A stretch of 64,000 nucleotides of DNA from UBA2862 sp045658005 (GCA_045658005.1 JAZOUD010000163.1:1-64000); one strand, 5' to 3'; shown: positions 17,723 through 26,138, counted from the first letter of the stretch. Notes: generated by a model not told the origin, from the sequence alone. Numbers and translations: made by a program.

Positions 17723-19035
17723 AACACCGGCATGACGCTCATGATCCAGCCGACGCAGACGACGCAGCCCAGGACGACGAACAGCCAACCGCCCCTGAAC
17801 ATATCCCGCTGGTCATAGCCGCCGTAGGCCATCATGTAGGGAACGGCGGCGGTGGGCATGGGCGTCATGAAGGCGGCGAGTACGCCGGTTTCGATCAGGA
17901 GCAGCAAGCCGCGGGGGTCGCCGCCGATCCGGTGGCAGACCGCGATGGCGATGGGAAAGAAGATCAGCATCGCGCCGCGGTTGGACATGAACTGTGCGCA
18001 CAGGAAGGGGAACAGGTAGAATACGAGGCCGATGACAAAGTTGTTGTTGAACCTCGCGGCTATGTCGGCGATAAAGCCGCCGATCAGATCGCCCGCGCCG
18101 GTGGCGGAAAGGGCGCCGGACATGGCCAGTGCGCCGACGATGAGCAGCAGCATGCTCAGCGGGATCGAACGCACAGCCTCGTCGGGCTTGAGGACACCGC
18201 AGATCACCATCAGCACCGCGCTGGTCAGGCAGATCTGCCAGATGGCGACACCCTTCATAACGCTGGCCTGCAGCATGAGGGCCAGGGCTGTGCCGAAGAA
18301 GATGACGATGCCCGCGATTTCGGAGAAGGCAGACAGCGGTATCTGATTGGCGCAGCCGTCAGTGGCCCGCACCACCTGGTCGCCAGTCCGATTGGGGCAG
18401 AAGCGCGGCATGACAAAGGCGCAGTAGAGCACCGTGAAGATCAGCATGGGCAGGCGGGCGATCATCGGATCCAGGAAGCCCATCGCCGGAATGGCGCCGG
18501 TGTAGCTCTCGAGCTTTTCGTAGTACGCGCTGATGTAGCCGCTGAGTTCGGCGGCCTGGGTCGCGCCGGTGCCGATGGGCAATGTGGAACAGGTGGCGAT
18601 GGCGACAACTCCGAGGGGAAGCGCGATCTTCGACCTGGGAATGCCCATCGAATCGGCGGTGGTCATACAGAATGGCGCGACAATGCCATAGACGATGACA
18701 GGGCTCTGCACGACCTGGCTCAGCACCATGACCAGCATGCAGTAGAGCAGCAGGAGCCTGTTGCGATTCCCCTTGACGATGCGCGTGATACCGGCGGCGA
18801 GCCTGGAGCAGAATTTTGTCTTGTTGAAGCCGACGGCCACTACGCTCATCGCTCCGATCATGATGACGATGTCGTTGGCGAAGCAGGCGAGGATCTCCTT
18901 CTGTGGGAGGCAGCCTGTGAGCGAAAGCGCCGCGACGGAGGCCATGGCGACCGTGGCGAGGCTCCAGACATTCGCAATGTAGCCCGCGCAGGTCAAAGCG
19001 AACAGGATCAGGCAGATGATCAGGTGATCGGGCAT
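17719..19035 (-). CDS. DASS/SLC13-type anion permease
   Basis: This 438-residue integral membrane protein has about ten to twelve hydrophobic segments. The conserved mid-region PIGTGATQAAEL and the C-terminal PMPTAAVPYMMAYGGY resemble the paired substrate- and sodium-binding loops of DASS/SLC13 and CitM-like carriers. It probably imports a dicarboxylate or other organic anion; the substrate is unknown. It is monocistronic and converges on the ligase gene. AAGGGAAAAGACA precedes the ATG. The 140 bases upstream hold no clear promoter of consensus quality. Confidence 0.82.
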   Translation of the reverse strand: MPDHLIICLILFALTCAGYIANVWSLATVAMASVAALSLTGCLPQKEILACFANDIVIMIGAMSVVAVGFNKTKFCSRLAAGITRIVKGNRNRLLLLYCMLVMVLSQVVQSPVIVYGIVAPFCMTTADSMGIPRSKIALPLGVVAIATCSTLPIGTGATQAAELSGYISAYYEKLESYTGAIPAMGFLDPMIARLPMLIFTVLYCAFVMPRFCPNRTGDQVVRATDGCANQIPLSAFSEIAGIVIFFGTALALMLQASVMKGVAIWQICLTSAVLMVICGVLKPDEAVRSIPLSMLLLIVGALAMSGALSATGAGDLIGGFIADIAARFNNNFVIGLVFYLFPFLCAQFMSNRGAMLIFFPIAIAVCHRIGGDPRGLLLLIETGVLAAFMTPMPTAAVPYMMAYGGYDQRDMFRGGWLFVVLGCVVCVGWIMSVMPVF

Positions 19036-19496
19036 TGTCTTTTCCCTTCTTGATGAATCTGATCAGGGTGTGTTTACAAGGGCCTGTCTCAAAATCAGTG
19101 TAAACAGCGACAAGGCAGTGCATAACGCAAGCAGTTAAGAGAGCGGGCAGCGGAGCCATCCGATGTCCGCTTGATTACATCATAGCATGCCGGACGAGCG
19201 GAGTCAAGGGCGGCGCGAAGCGATGTTCATCGCAGCCCAGGCAGGCCGCGAAGATCCTTGATACCGTCTGGCCAGTGTGGGACAAGGGGACGGTTCCTCT
19301 GGGACAAGGGGACGGTTCCTCTGTCCCATTTTTCCCACGATCATCCGAAGATTTCAGGTGGTAATTCTGGTTGGAAAGCGGGAAAAGAGAACTGTCCCCG
19401 TTTTCCAATCTTGCAATCCCTGCCTTTATGTGGTATTCTGTAGGCGAAGGCTGGGTACAATGACTCAAAAGACTGGTTGCAATGGGAGGTGGAACG
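19036..19496. other. Intergenic region with REP-like repeats
   Basis: No convincing coding region is seen in this 461-base gap. It holds the palindromic repeats at 19279-19327 and a second, related palindrome at 19379-19405 (GGGAAAAGAGAACTG paired with a CCCCGTTTTCC end). The remainder upstream of the transporter gene shows no recognisable feature. Confidence 0.6.
19279..19327. repeat. Tandem REP-like palindrome (GGGACAAGGGGACGG type)
   Basis: A 22-base unit beginning GGGACAAGGGGACGG and ending TTCCTCT occurs twice in tandem (19279-19300 and 19301-19322), then GTCCC closes the palindrome. Sequences of this GGGACA...TGTCCC type are, as I recall, scattered through many Firmicutes genomes and are plausible substrates of RAYT-type transposases. 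No such transposase gene lies in this window. Confidence 0.75.
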
Positions 19497-19751
19497 ATGT
19501 GTGAACTGGCGATAAAGATACCGGATGCGGTGCTTTACGATACTCGAATGACGAAAGAACAAGCGCTCTGCTTTGCCAAGCGGGCGATAGCGTTGAGTTA
19601 TTATACACAGAATGGTGTTTCCATAGGGTATTGCGCGCAGATCGCAGGTATGACGGAGGAAGATTTCATCAAATACCTTGGCGAGAATCACGTCTCCATA
19701 TTCCATTTCGATGATGAGGCGGAGTTTTTGGAGGAAATGAAGAACGCTTAG
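19497..19751 (+). CDS. UPF0175-family antitoxin
   Basis: This 84-residue protein has the UPF0175 layout: a short N-terminal strand (ELAIKIPDAV), then a helix-turn-helix-like core with SYYTQNGVSIGYCAQIAGMTEEDF, which resembles the DNA-binding part of these antitoxins. GGGAGGTGG lies six bases before the ATG at 19497. Its stop is separated by one base from the GTG start of the downstream PIN-like gene. This tight pairing is standard for UPF0175/DUF3368 modules, so it is expected to neutralise the toxin and repress the pair. Confidence 0.87.
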   Translation: MCELAIKIPDAVLYDTRMTKEQALCFAKRAIALSYYTQNGVSIGYCAQIAGMTEEDFIKYLGENHVSIFHFDDEAEFLEEMKNA

Positions 19752-19752
19752 G

Positions 19753-20235
19753 GTGATTGTCAACTCAACGCCGCTGATCGCCCTGTGCAATATAGGCAGA
19801 CTGGATTTGCTCCAGAAGGTATACGGTAGAATCATCATCCCGCAGGCGGTCTTTGATGAAGTGACGGAAAAGGATGATTCTGCCTGTCGACAGATCAAGC
19901 AGCGTCCTGACTGGATTGAGATCGAACAGATTTCGGATAAGTCACAGAAACAGATGTATCGGGCCAAGCTGCACGACGGAGAGGTTGAAGTGATGATACT
20001 GGCTCAGGAAGCGTCGACCGCTGACTTGGTGATCATAGACGACAATGCCGCCAAGAAGACGGCCAAATTCCTGGGACTGCATGTGACGGGGACGCTGGGT
20101 GTGCTGCTGAGAGCAAAGAGGATGGGGCTGGTTGAGAGAATCGCACCGGTCATTGATGACTTGTGCAAAAACGGCTTCTATGTAGATGATACGGTCAGAG
20201 CGATAGCACTCAGACAAGCCGGGGAGAATCAATAA
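19753..20235 (+). CDS. DUF3368 PIN-like toxin
   Basis: This 160-residue protein begins MIVNSTPLIALCNIG, the N-terminal PIN-like acidic-site region in which the usual Asp is replaced by Asn and Ser, as is common in DUF3368. Later acidic residues lie in LHDGEVEVMILA and VIIDDNAAKKTAK, which match the conserved E and D/D positions of PIN nucleases. It is a probable RNase toxin, though biochemical activity of DUF3368 proteins is less well established than that of VapC. It starts with GTG immediately after the antitoxin stop. Confidence 0.87.
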   Translation: MIVNSTPLIALCNIGRLDLLQKVYGRIIIPQAVFDEVTEKDDSACRQIKQRPDWIEIEQISDKSQKQMYRAKLHDGEVEVMILAQEASTADLVIIDDNAAKKTAKFLGLHVTGTLGVLLRAKRMGLVERIAPVIDDLCKNGFYVDDTVRAIALRQAGENQ

Positions 20236-20318
20236 GGATTCTGGCCGGAACAACACGCGCGGACGGAAGCGAAATGGTATAATAAATACTGGAGAATACG
20301 AGCGACAGGTGCAAAGCC

Positions 20319-21008
20319 ATGCGAATCATATTTGTGCGACACGGGGAACCGGACTATGAAAGGGACTGCTTGACCCAAGAGGGCCGGGCGCAGGCCGCGG
20401 CGGCGGCGGAGCGTCTTGCGGGGGAGGGGATCTCCGCGATCTACGCCTCGCCCTGCGGGCGGGCGGCAGAGACGGCCTCTTACACGGCGGCGCGGCTGGG
20501 GCTGCCGGTGACCACGCTGGATTACATGCATGAGATCGGCTGGGGCGGGGAGGGGATTGACTGCGAGGGCCACCCCTGGACGCTGGGGGACCGGATGCTG
20601 GCGGAGGGCTTCGACTTCCAGCGGGAGGACTGGCGGGCCCACCCGTATTTCGACGGAAACGCGGCGACGGCCTATTACGGGGCTATCGCGGTGAAGTTCG
20701 ACGCCTTCCTGGCCGGGCTCGGCTACCGGCACGAGGGACGGCGTTTCTTCTGCGACGGCGGCACGGACGCAACCATTGCCCTGTTCAGCCACGGCGGCTC
20801 GGGGGCGTGCGTGCTGGCGCACCTCTTGAATTTGCCGTTTCCGTATGTGGCGTCGGTGCTGCCCTATGACTTCACCTCGATCATCATACTGGATTTTCCG
20901 GTGAACCCCGGCGCATATATCTTTCCCCGGGTGGAGCTGTTCAACGACTTCGCCCACATCCGCCGCCACGCAGGCGGGCCGAGGCTTCAACAGGAATCAG
21001 AGAGATAA
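20319..21008 (+). CDS. Histidine phosphatase family protein
   Basis: This 229-residue protein starts MRIIFVRHGEPDYERD, the RHG catalytic motif of the phosphoglycerate-mutase-like branch. His8 would be the phosphorylated residue. YASPCGRAAETA provides the conserved Arg, and the second catalytic His is in LFSHGGSG around residue 165. The substrate is not deducible. The ATG follows AGGTG, and an extended -10 (TGGTATAAT at 20275-20283) lies about 35 bases upstream. The NUDIX gene begins 15 bases after its stop, so the two probably share a transcript. Confidence 0.88.
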   Translation: MRIIFVRHGEPDYERDCLTQEGRAQAAAAAERLAGEGISAIYASPCGRAAETASYTAARLGLPVTTLDYMHEIGWGGEGIDCEGHPWTLGDRMLAEGFDFQREDWRAHPYFDGNAATAYYGAIAVKFDAFLAGLGYRHEGRRFFCDGGTDATIALFSHGGSGACVLAHLLNLPFPYVASVLPYDFTSIIILDFPVNPGAYIFPRVELFNDFAHIRRHAGGPRLQQESER

Positions 21009-21023
21009 AGGAGCTGGAACGAC

Positions 21024-21590
21024 ATGAAATACCAGGGCATCCGAAAGATCCACGAGGGGAAATTCATCACCCGCTACGACGTGGACTATGTGACCGAGGA
21101 GGGGCACCCGAAGACCTACGAGATCATCAGCCGCAACAGGGACCTCCGGACGTTGGAGGAATTGCAGAACAAGGCGCCGGATTCGGTGATCCTGATCCTG
21201 ACGGACGAGAGCGGCGAGCGGATGCTGGTTAGCCGGGAGTACCGCATGGCCATCGCCCAGTGGATCTACAACTTCCCGGCTGGGCTGATCGACCCCGGTG
21301 AGACCCCGGAGCAGAGCGCGAAGCGGGAGCTGTGGGAGGAGACCGGCCTGACGCTGACGCGCATCGACGACGTGCTGGACAACAGCTACAACGCCGTCGG
21401 CTTCGCCAACGAGCGGAGCATCTGCGTCTTCGGCACGGCGGCGGGGGAATTCCGAAAGAGCACCTCCGACGCCGAGGAGATCGTGCCCGGCTGGTATACG
21501 AAAGAGGAGATGCGCGCCTTGCTGCGCAGCGAGCCCTTCGCGGCGAGAACCCAGGCCTATTGCTACGCCTGGGCGTATAATAAACAGTGA
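21024..21590 (+). CDS. NUDIX hydrolase, ADP-ribose pyrophosphatase-like
   Basis: This 188-residue protein carries the NUDIX box GX5EX7REUXEEXGU, seen as G (LIDPGE) followed by AKRELWEETGLTL around residues 95-112. The N-terminal beta-strands and the PAGLID motif just before the box are typical of ADP-ribose pyrophosphatases. It would hydrolyse a nucleoside diphosphate linked to another moiety. AAAGGAG precedes the ATG. It lies in a probable operon with the histidine phosphatase and the metallo-beta-lactamase gene. Confidence 0.9.
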   Translation: MKYQGIRKIHEGKFITRYDVDYVTEEGHPKTYEIISRNRDLRTLEELQNKAPDSVILILTDESGERMLVSREYRMAIAQWIYNFPAGLIDPGETPEQSAKRELWEETGLTLTRIDDVLDNSYNAVGFANERSICVFGTAAGEFRKSTSDAEEIVPGWYTKEEMRALLRSEPFAARTQAYCYAWAYNKQ

Positions 21591-21615
21591 GCAGAAAAAG
21601 GAGGACATGCGTATG

Positions 21616-22557
21616 ATGACCATCAAGGCAATCACCTTCAGGAAGGACGGCTTCTACGGCCAGCCCTTTGCCTTTGGCGGCGAGGACGGCCCCGAAAAAA
21701 TTTGACCCCAACGTGCGCTATCGCGGCGCCCTGACCAACTACCTGATCGACACCGGCGACGAGGTGATCTGGTGGACACCGGCCTGCCGGCGGGCACCCC
21801 CGAGGAGGTGCCGGACGAGAAGAGCCCTGCCTTCACCGGCAGGGACGTGGGCACCTACATGTCCCAGTTCGCCGCGCTGGGCTACAAGCCCGAGCAGGTG
21901 ACGAAGATCCTGCTGACCCACAAGCACGCCGACCACTCCGGCGAGCTGAAGTCCTTCCCCAACGCGAAGATCTACGTGAACGTCGACGAGGTCTCCGCCG
22001 ACGAGCTGAAGGGCCTGGGCAACCTCGTGCCCGTCGCCTTCACCGATGGCCCGTACTACAATTTCCCCGCCAGCCAGAAGATCCGGGACGGCATCTATTA
22101 CATCAAGGCCAAGGGCCACACCAACGGCAACAGCATCGTCGTCGTGGAGCTGGACGGTCTGTTCTACATGATCCACGGCGACATCACCTATGTGGACGAG
22201 GCGCTGTACGCCAACAAGCTGTCCGTGGTGTACGACGACAAAGCCGCCGCCCGCGAGACGCTGGACCGGGTGCGGGAATTCATCCGCAACCATCCCACAG
22301 TGTACGTCTCCACCCACACGCCCCAGGGCTATGAGAACCTGGAGGCGAAGCGGGTGATGGACCTGGACCACCCGGTGGAGACGATCTTCGAGGAATACGA
22401 CTTTGGCAGCATGACGGCCTCCGGCAAGTACGTCTGTTCCGTCTGCGGCTACGTGTACGACCCCGCCGAGCACGACAACGTGGCCTTCGACGACCTGCCC
22501 GAGGACTGGAAGTGTCCCCGCTGCAAGCAGCCGAAGGGGAGGTTTAATCGGGCGTAA
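21616..22557 (+). CDS. Metallo-beta-lactamase/rubredoxin protein with two compensating frameshifts
   Basis: The gene encodes an MBL-fold hydrolase (HKHADHS metal motif) with a C-terminal rubredoxin domain (CSVCGY and CPRCKQ), suggesting an oxidoreductase such as a flavin-free relative of anaerobic detoxification enzymes. Reading from the ATG at 21616 gives about 29 sensible residues and then hits TGA at 21703. Removing one A from the A6 run at 21695-21700 restores family-like sequence (FDPNVRYRGALTNYLIDTG). Adding one C near 21769 restores VILVDTG in the final frame. The longest uninterrupted frame is 21772-22557. Base-calling errors or a genuine pseudogene are both possible. Confidence 0.75.
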
Positions 22558-22563
22558 AAAAAT

Positions 22564-22611
22564 GGATATGCGACAGGGGCCGCCTTTTCGGGCGGCCCCT
22601 GTCGCATATCC
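22564..22611. terminator. Bidirectional terminator
   Basis: A perfect 21-bp stem (GGATATGCGACAGGGGCCGCC) with a TTTTCG loop lies between the convergent rubredoxin-type and methyltransferase genes. An A-run on one side and an AT-rich stretch on the other let it serve both strands. Confidence 0.85.
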
Positions 22612-22624
22612 AATTAATATCCCG

Positions 22625-23434
22625 TCAGTCCTTCTTCGGGCCGAACAGGCCTTCGCGGTAGGCGGAGATGTACTCCATGCAGTAGTCGTCCAGGCCCAGC
22701 AGCGCCTCGGTGGCGTAGATGACGCCCATCATGTCCCGGTTGGTGGGATCGAGGATCGCGCTGTCCAGGCCGGCCTTCATGGCCAGCACGGTGAAGCCCA
22801 GGTTGACCATCTTGCGCACCGGCAGGTTGAAGGAGATGTTGGAGATGGCGGCGGTGATGTGGATGTCGTCGTACCGCTGGCGGATGGTGGAGATGACCTC
22901 CTCGTTGGTCTCGATGCCGTTCTCGCTGGTGCAGAGCATTTCGACCAGGGGGTCGATGTGCAGGCGGGAGGGGCGGATGCCGTACTCCTTCGCCTTGGCC
23001 ATGATCTTGTCGAACACCTTCAGACGGTCGGCGGCGTTCTTCGGGATGCCGGTGTCGTCAGAGCACAGGGCGATGCACTCCCAGCCCTTGTTCTCGGCCA
23101 TCAGGGGGAAGATGATGTCCATCTTGTCGCCCTCGCCGGAGACGGAGTTGAACAGTCCGGGCCGCTTGCAGAACTTGTAGGCCTCGGCCAGCACCTTGGC
23201 GCTGGGACTGTCGACGGAGATGGGCAGGTCGGTGACCTCCTGGATGCAGTCGATCATCCACTTGAGGGTCTCGACCTCCTCGGCCTCCGGCACGGAGGCG
23301 CAGCAGTCGATGAAGGTCGCGCCGGCCTCGTCCTGTATGCGGGCGCGCTGCTTGATGAACTCCGCGTCCCGCTTGGCAATGGCCTCAGCCACGCTGGGGA
23401 TGGAACCGTTGATCTTTTCGCCGATGATAATCAT
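22625..23434 (-). CDS. Methyltetrahydrofolate:corrinoid methyltransferase (MtgA-like)
   Basis: This 269-residue TIM barrel of the pterin-binding/dihydropteroate-synthase-like family has GEKINGS at the N-terminus, SVDSPS near residue 93, DPLVEML near residue 160 and AISNISFNLPVR near residue 195. These are the MtgA/MtvB-type motifs that bind methyl-tetrahydrofolate. It would move a methyl group between a corrinoid protein and tetrahydrofolate. It is the last gene of a three-gene minus-strand unit with the mutarotase-like and UroD-like genes. Together these suggest one-carbon transfer from a methylated substrate (inference). A mismatched hairpin (23452-23503) separates it from the mutarotase gene. 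Confidence 0.85.
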   Translation of the reverse strand: MIIIGEKINGSIPSVAEAIAKRDAEFIKQRARIQDEAGATFIDCCASVPEAEEVETLKWMIDCIQEVTDLPISVDSPSAKVLAEAYKFCKRPGLFNSVSGEGDKMDIIFPLMAENKGWECIALCSDDTGIPKNAADRLKVFDKIMAKAKEYGIRPSRLHIDPLVEMLCTSENGIETNEEVISTIRQRYDDIHITAAISNISFNLPVRKMVNLGFTVLAMKAGLDSAILDPTNRDMMGVIYATEALLGLDDYCMEYISAYREGLFGPKKD

Positions 23435-23504
23435 TGGGCAATCTCCTTCCCTTAGGAACTGTAACGAAATAAGATGCGTAAGTAATTTCGTGAAGGTTCC
23501 TTAA

Positions 23505-23828
23505 TTAATCGAGGTGGTATATTTCCTCCATGTCCGACCAGAATTCCCCCTCCTTGCGGTCCGGCAGGGGCTGCATCAGGGGCTTGACCACGTCCCACCA
23601 CGCCTGGGTGTTGGGATCGGCGGCCATCTTGGCCATGTCGGCGTCGAAGTCGTCGCCGTCGTACTCAAAGTAGGCGAACAGCCAGTCGCCCCGGCTGTAG
23701 ATGGAATAGTTCTTCAGGTGGCATTCCTTGATCATCTCGTTGACGCCGGGCATCGGGTTGGCGTGCCACTTCTTGTAGGCCTCCAGCCCCTCCGGCTTCA
23801 CGTTGATCATCTGTCCGAAACGAAGCAT
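23505..23828 (-). CDS. L-rhamnose mutarotase-like protein (RhaM family)
   Basis: This 107-residue ferredoxin-like dimeric-fold protein has the RhaM-family layout. It begins MLRFGQMINVKPE, has the aspartate/histidine-bearing helix YKKWHANPMPGV around residues 18-29, then NYSIYSRGDWLFAYFEY and the C-terminal aromatic-rich PNTQAWWDVVKP. RhaM interconverts alpha and beta anomers of L-rhamnose. The ATG at 23828 has GGAGGG upstream; an upstream extension of 14 residues lacks support. It sits between two methyltransferase genes, which is odd for a pure rhamnose pathway and may point to a related or methylated sugar. Confidence 0.86.
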   Translation of the reverse strand: MLRFGQMINVKPEGLEAYKKWHANPMPGVNEMIKECHLKNYSIYSRGDWLFAYFEYDGDDFDADMAKMAADPNTQAWWDVVKPLMQPLPDRKEGEFWSDMEEIYHLD

Positions 23829-23844
23829 GGTTGGTATCCCTCCG

Positions 23845-24891
23845 TTAATAGATTTTTCCCGCTTCCTCAAACAGCGCCTTGACGTTGGCGGGGGGCACGT
23901 CGGCCTGCAGGGCCTCGTGGCTGGGGGAGATGATCAGGCCGGTGGGGAAGATGGTGCGCAGCTCCTTCACCTTGGCGGCTACCTCCTCGGGGGTGCCGAA
24001 GGGCAGCAGGTCCTGGGTGTCCACGCCGCCGCAGAAGGCCACCTTGCCGTAGAACTTCTCCTTCAGGTTGTCCGGCTGCATGCCCGCGGCCTTGGCCTGG
24101 ATGGGATGGATGGCGTCCACGCCCGCCTCGATCAGCAGCGGGATGGCGTCCACGATGCTGCCGCAGGAGTGGTAGACGATCTTCACGCCGTAGCTGTGGG
24201 CGATGTCGATCAGCTTCTTCGCGCCGGGGATCACGAACTCGGAGACCAGCTTCGGGGAGATCATCAGGCCGCGCTGGCTGCCCACGTCGTCGCCGATCAG
24301 TATGGCGTGCACCTTGCCCTTGGTGGCCTCCAGGAAGATCTTCAGCGCCTTCTCATAGAAGGCCACGATGTGGTCGTCCACGTAGTGCACCATCTCGGGG
24401 TCGGCCACCATGTTCATCAGGGCCGTCTGCATGCCGAAGGCGGCGCAGGTGTCCTGGAAGTGGCAGGCCCACAGCATGCCCATGACCGTCTTGCCCTCGG
24501 GGGCCTCGGCCACCAGCTTCTTGCACAGCTCGGGGTCGATGTACTTCTCAGGGTCGGGCCAGGGGAAGTTCACCGCCTCCACCTCGTCCAGGTCCTCGCA
24601 GTCGGCGAAGCAGCCGTCGGCGGTGAGGGTGCGGTGCTCGGTGTCCACGTTGCTGCCGTTCATGTACCAGTCGAAGGCGGCGAAGATGGCGTTGCAGGTG
24701 GGGGAATGATAGGGGATCTCCACGGCATAGAAGTCGTCGCCGACGACCTTCTTCAGCTCGCTGGTGTTCTTGACGCCGTAGTATTCGCACAGCTTGGCCG
24801 CTTCCTCGGGGGTGGGGTCGCCCATCCAGCAGGCGGGGCGGTCGACGGGCTCGTAGGCGATGGTCTTGTAGAATCTCTCGAGGCTGTTCAT
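23845..24891 (-). CDS. UroD/MtaA-family methyltransferase
   Basis: This 348-residue protein has the uroporphyrinogen-decarboxylase fold but looks like the corrinoid methyltransferase branch. It keeps a candidate zinc site: H241-x-C243 in YHSCGSI and C287 in FCGGVDTQ. These match the HxC...C zinc ligands known from MtaA/MtbA. Such enzymes transfer methyl groups between a substrate-corrinoid protein and a thiol, or act within O-demethylase systems. No corrinoid protein or activator gene is nearby. It is the first gene of the unit, 27 bases below a consensus promoter, and is read with the RhaM-like gene. Confidence 0.82.
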   Translation of the reverse strand: MNSLERFYKTIAYEPVDRPACWMGDPTPEEAAKLCEYYGVKNTSELKKVVGDDFYAVEIPYHSPTCNAIFAAFDWYMNGSNVDTEHRTLTADGCFADCEDLDEVEAVNFPWPDPEKYIDPELCKKLVAEAPEGKTVMGMLWACHFQDTCAAFGMQTALMNMVADPEMVHYVDDHIVAFYEKALKIFLEATKGKVHAILIGDDVGSQRGLMISPKLVSEFVIPGAKKLIDIAHSYGVKIVYHSCGSIVDAIPLLIEAGVDAIHPIQAKAAGMQPDNLKEKFYGKVAFCGGVDTQDLLPFGTPEEVAAKVKELRTIFPTGLIISPSHEALQADVPPANVKALFEEAGKIY

Positions 24892-24918
24892 AGCGCAGGC
24901 TCCCTTCGATTTAAGTTA

Positions 24919-24947
24919 ACATTATCATAGCAAAACCAAATTGTCAA
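24919..24947 (-). promoter_or_regulatory. Promoter of the UroD-like operon
   Basis: On the minus strand a perfect TTGACA is followed after 17 bases by TAATGT. The shared AraC-type box at 24969-24984 lies just upstream of the -35, which would suit an activator. Confidence 0.72.
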
Positions 24948-24968
24948 TACCATATACAAATTCTATTC

Positions 24969-24984
24969 GAAGTTGTATATTTTT
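24969..24984. promoter_or_regulatory. Shared 16-base box, copy 1 (putative AraC-family site)
   Basis: GAAGTTGTATATTTTT here is identical to 29949-29964. It also forms half of an inverted repeat (TATACAA at 24953-24959 and TTGTATA at 24973-24979). It sits upstream of the promoter of the UroD-like operon. The adjacent AraC-family gene at 30041 is the likely reader. Confidence 0.6.
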
Positions 24985-25038
24985 TGGATGTTTCGAAAAA
25001 TCACGGCTCATTCTTGGATAGAAATATAATTTTTAAAA

Positions 25039-25063
25039 GTCGCCCGCCGGAAGCGGCGGCGAC
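25039..25063 (-). terminator. Terminator of the first RbsABC-type operon
   Basis: On the minus strand GTCGCCGCCGC and the GCGGGCGAC end form a GC-rich stem, followed by TTTTAAAAATT. It lies 50 bases past the last permease gene. Confidence 0.7.
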
Positions 25064-25112
25064 TGCGCCGCCGCTGCATTCTGGCACGAACTGAAAGTGT
25101 ACTCTTCCACCG

Positions 25113-26123
25113 TCACGCCTTCTGGCGCTTTTTGCCGCCCAGCTTCAGCCCGAACAGGCCGCCTTCGCCCACTTTGGTGGACAGTATCAGCACGATCAGC
25201 AGCAGCGCGCCCCAGATCAGCATGGAGTAGTAGGTGTTCAGGCTGGAGAACAGGTTGACGCCAGTGGCGATGATCTGTATCGTCACGATGGCGATCAACA
25301 CGTTCACGATCTTGCCCATGCCGCCGTCGGGCAGAACGCCCGCCAGCACCAGGATCAGTATGCAGCGCATCACGTAGGAGGTGCCGTAGTCGGCCTTGGC
25401 GCTGCCCAGAGTGTTCACCATCAGCAGGCACCCAATGCAGCAGATCACGTCGCACAGCATGTAGGTGCCGATGACCATGCGCCGGGTGTTGATGGCGGAG
25501 AACTTCGCCGCCTTGATGTTGGTGCCTACCATGTACAGCTTCTTGCCGTATACGGTTTTGTTCAGCAGGAACCAGCACAGCGCGAAGATCACTGCGAATA
25601 CAAGCAGCGGCATGGGGATGAAGCCCAGCACGTACCTGTGCCCGATCTCAGTGTACAGCGCCGGCAGGCCCTTGACGGTGTTGCCGTTGGTCAGGGCCAC
25701 GGAAATGCCGGTCCACACCAGCTGCATCGAAATGGTGGCCATCACCGGGGGAATGTCCAGCTCGCTGACCAGTATGCCGTTGATCAGCCCGCCGAATGCT
25801 GCGATGGCCAGCGCAATCAGTATACCCACCAGGATCACGCCGCCTGCGGGGCTGTCGGCATGAGCGGCCATGTAGCGAACCGCCATGATGGTTGCAAAGT
25901 CGCCCAGAGCCACGAAGGACATGTCCATCTTGCCGCAGATGAAGCAGAACATCAGCCCCAGCGTGATCACGCCGTACTCCGGGAATTGCATGGCCATGCC
26001 GCGCCAGATGTTGCCGGTCCAGAAGGCCCCGCCCTTGGCGATGGTGAAGAACAGCAGCACCATGGCCATCAGGCCCAGCATCATGAAGGTGTAGCCGAAT
26101 TTTTGCATATTATTGTTCTTCAT
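25113..26123 (-). CDS. Sugar ABC transporter permease (RbsC family)
   Basis: This 336-residue protein has eight to ten hydrophobic segments and the BPD_transp_2 pattern, including GLMFCFICGKMDMSF, GGLINGILVSELDIPPVMATI and NTRRMVIGTYMLC. It is one of two different permeases encoded in series, which together should form the channel of a carbohydrate importer. The ATG is preceded by CGGAGGTGATC. It begins 15 bases after the stop of the other permease gene and ends the operon; a terminator follows. Confidence 0.9.
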   Translation of the reverse strand: MKNNNMQKFGYTFMMLGLMAMVLLFFTIAKGGAFWTGNIWRGMAMQFPEYGVITLGLMFCFICGKMDMSFVALGDFATIMAVRYMAAHADSPAGGVILVGILIALAIAAFGGLINGILVSELDIPPVMATISMQLVWTGISVALTNGNTVKGLPALYTEIGHRYVLGFIPMPLLVFAVIFALCWFLLNKTVYGKKLYMVGTNIKAAKFSAINTRRMVIGTYMLCDVICCIGCLLMVNTLGSAKADYGTSYVMRCILILVLAGVLPDGGMGKIVNVLIAIVTIQIIATGVNLFSSLNTYYSMLIWGALLLIVLILSTKVGEGGLFGLKLGGKKRQKA

Positions 26124-26138
26124 TTCAGATCACCTCCG

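Noticed and set aside
19175..19468. A 97-codon open frame on the minus strand
   Set aside because: It runs through the REP-like repeats, has no ribosome site and encodes no recognisable protein.
21695..21771. Programmed ribosomal frameshifting in the metallo-beta-lactamase gene
   Set aside because: It would need one +1 and one -1 event within 75 bases, with no stimulatory structure at the second site. Sequencing error or decay is simpler.
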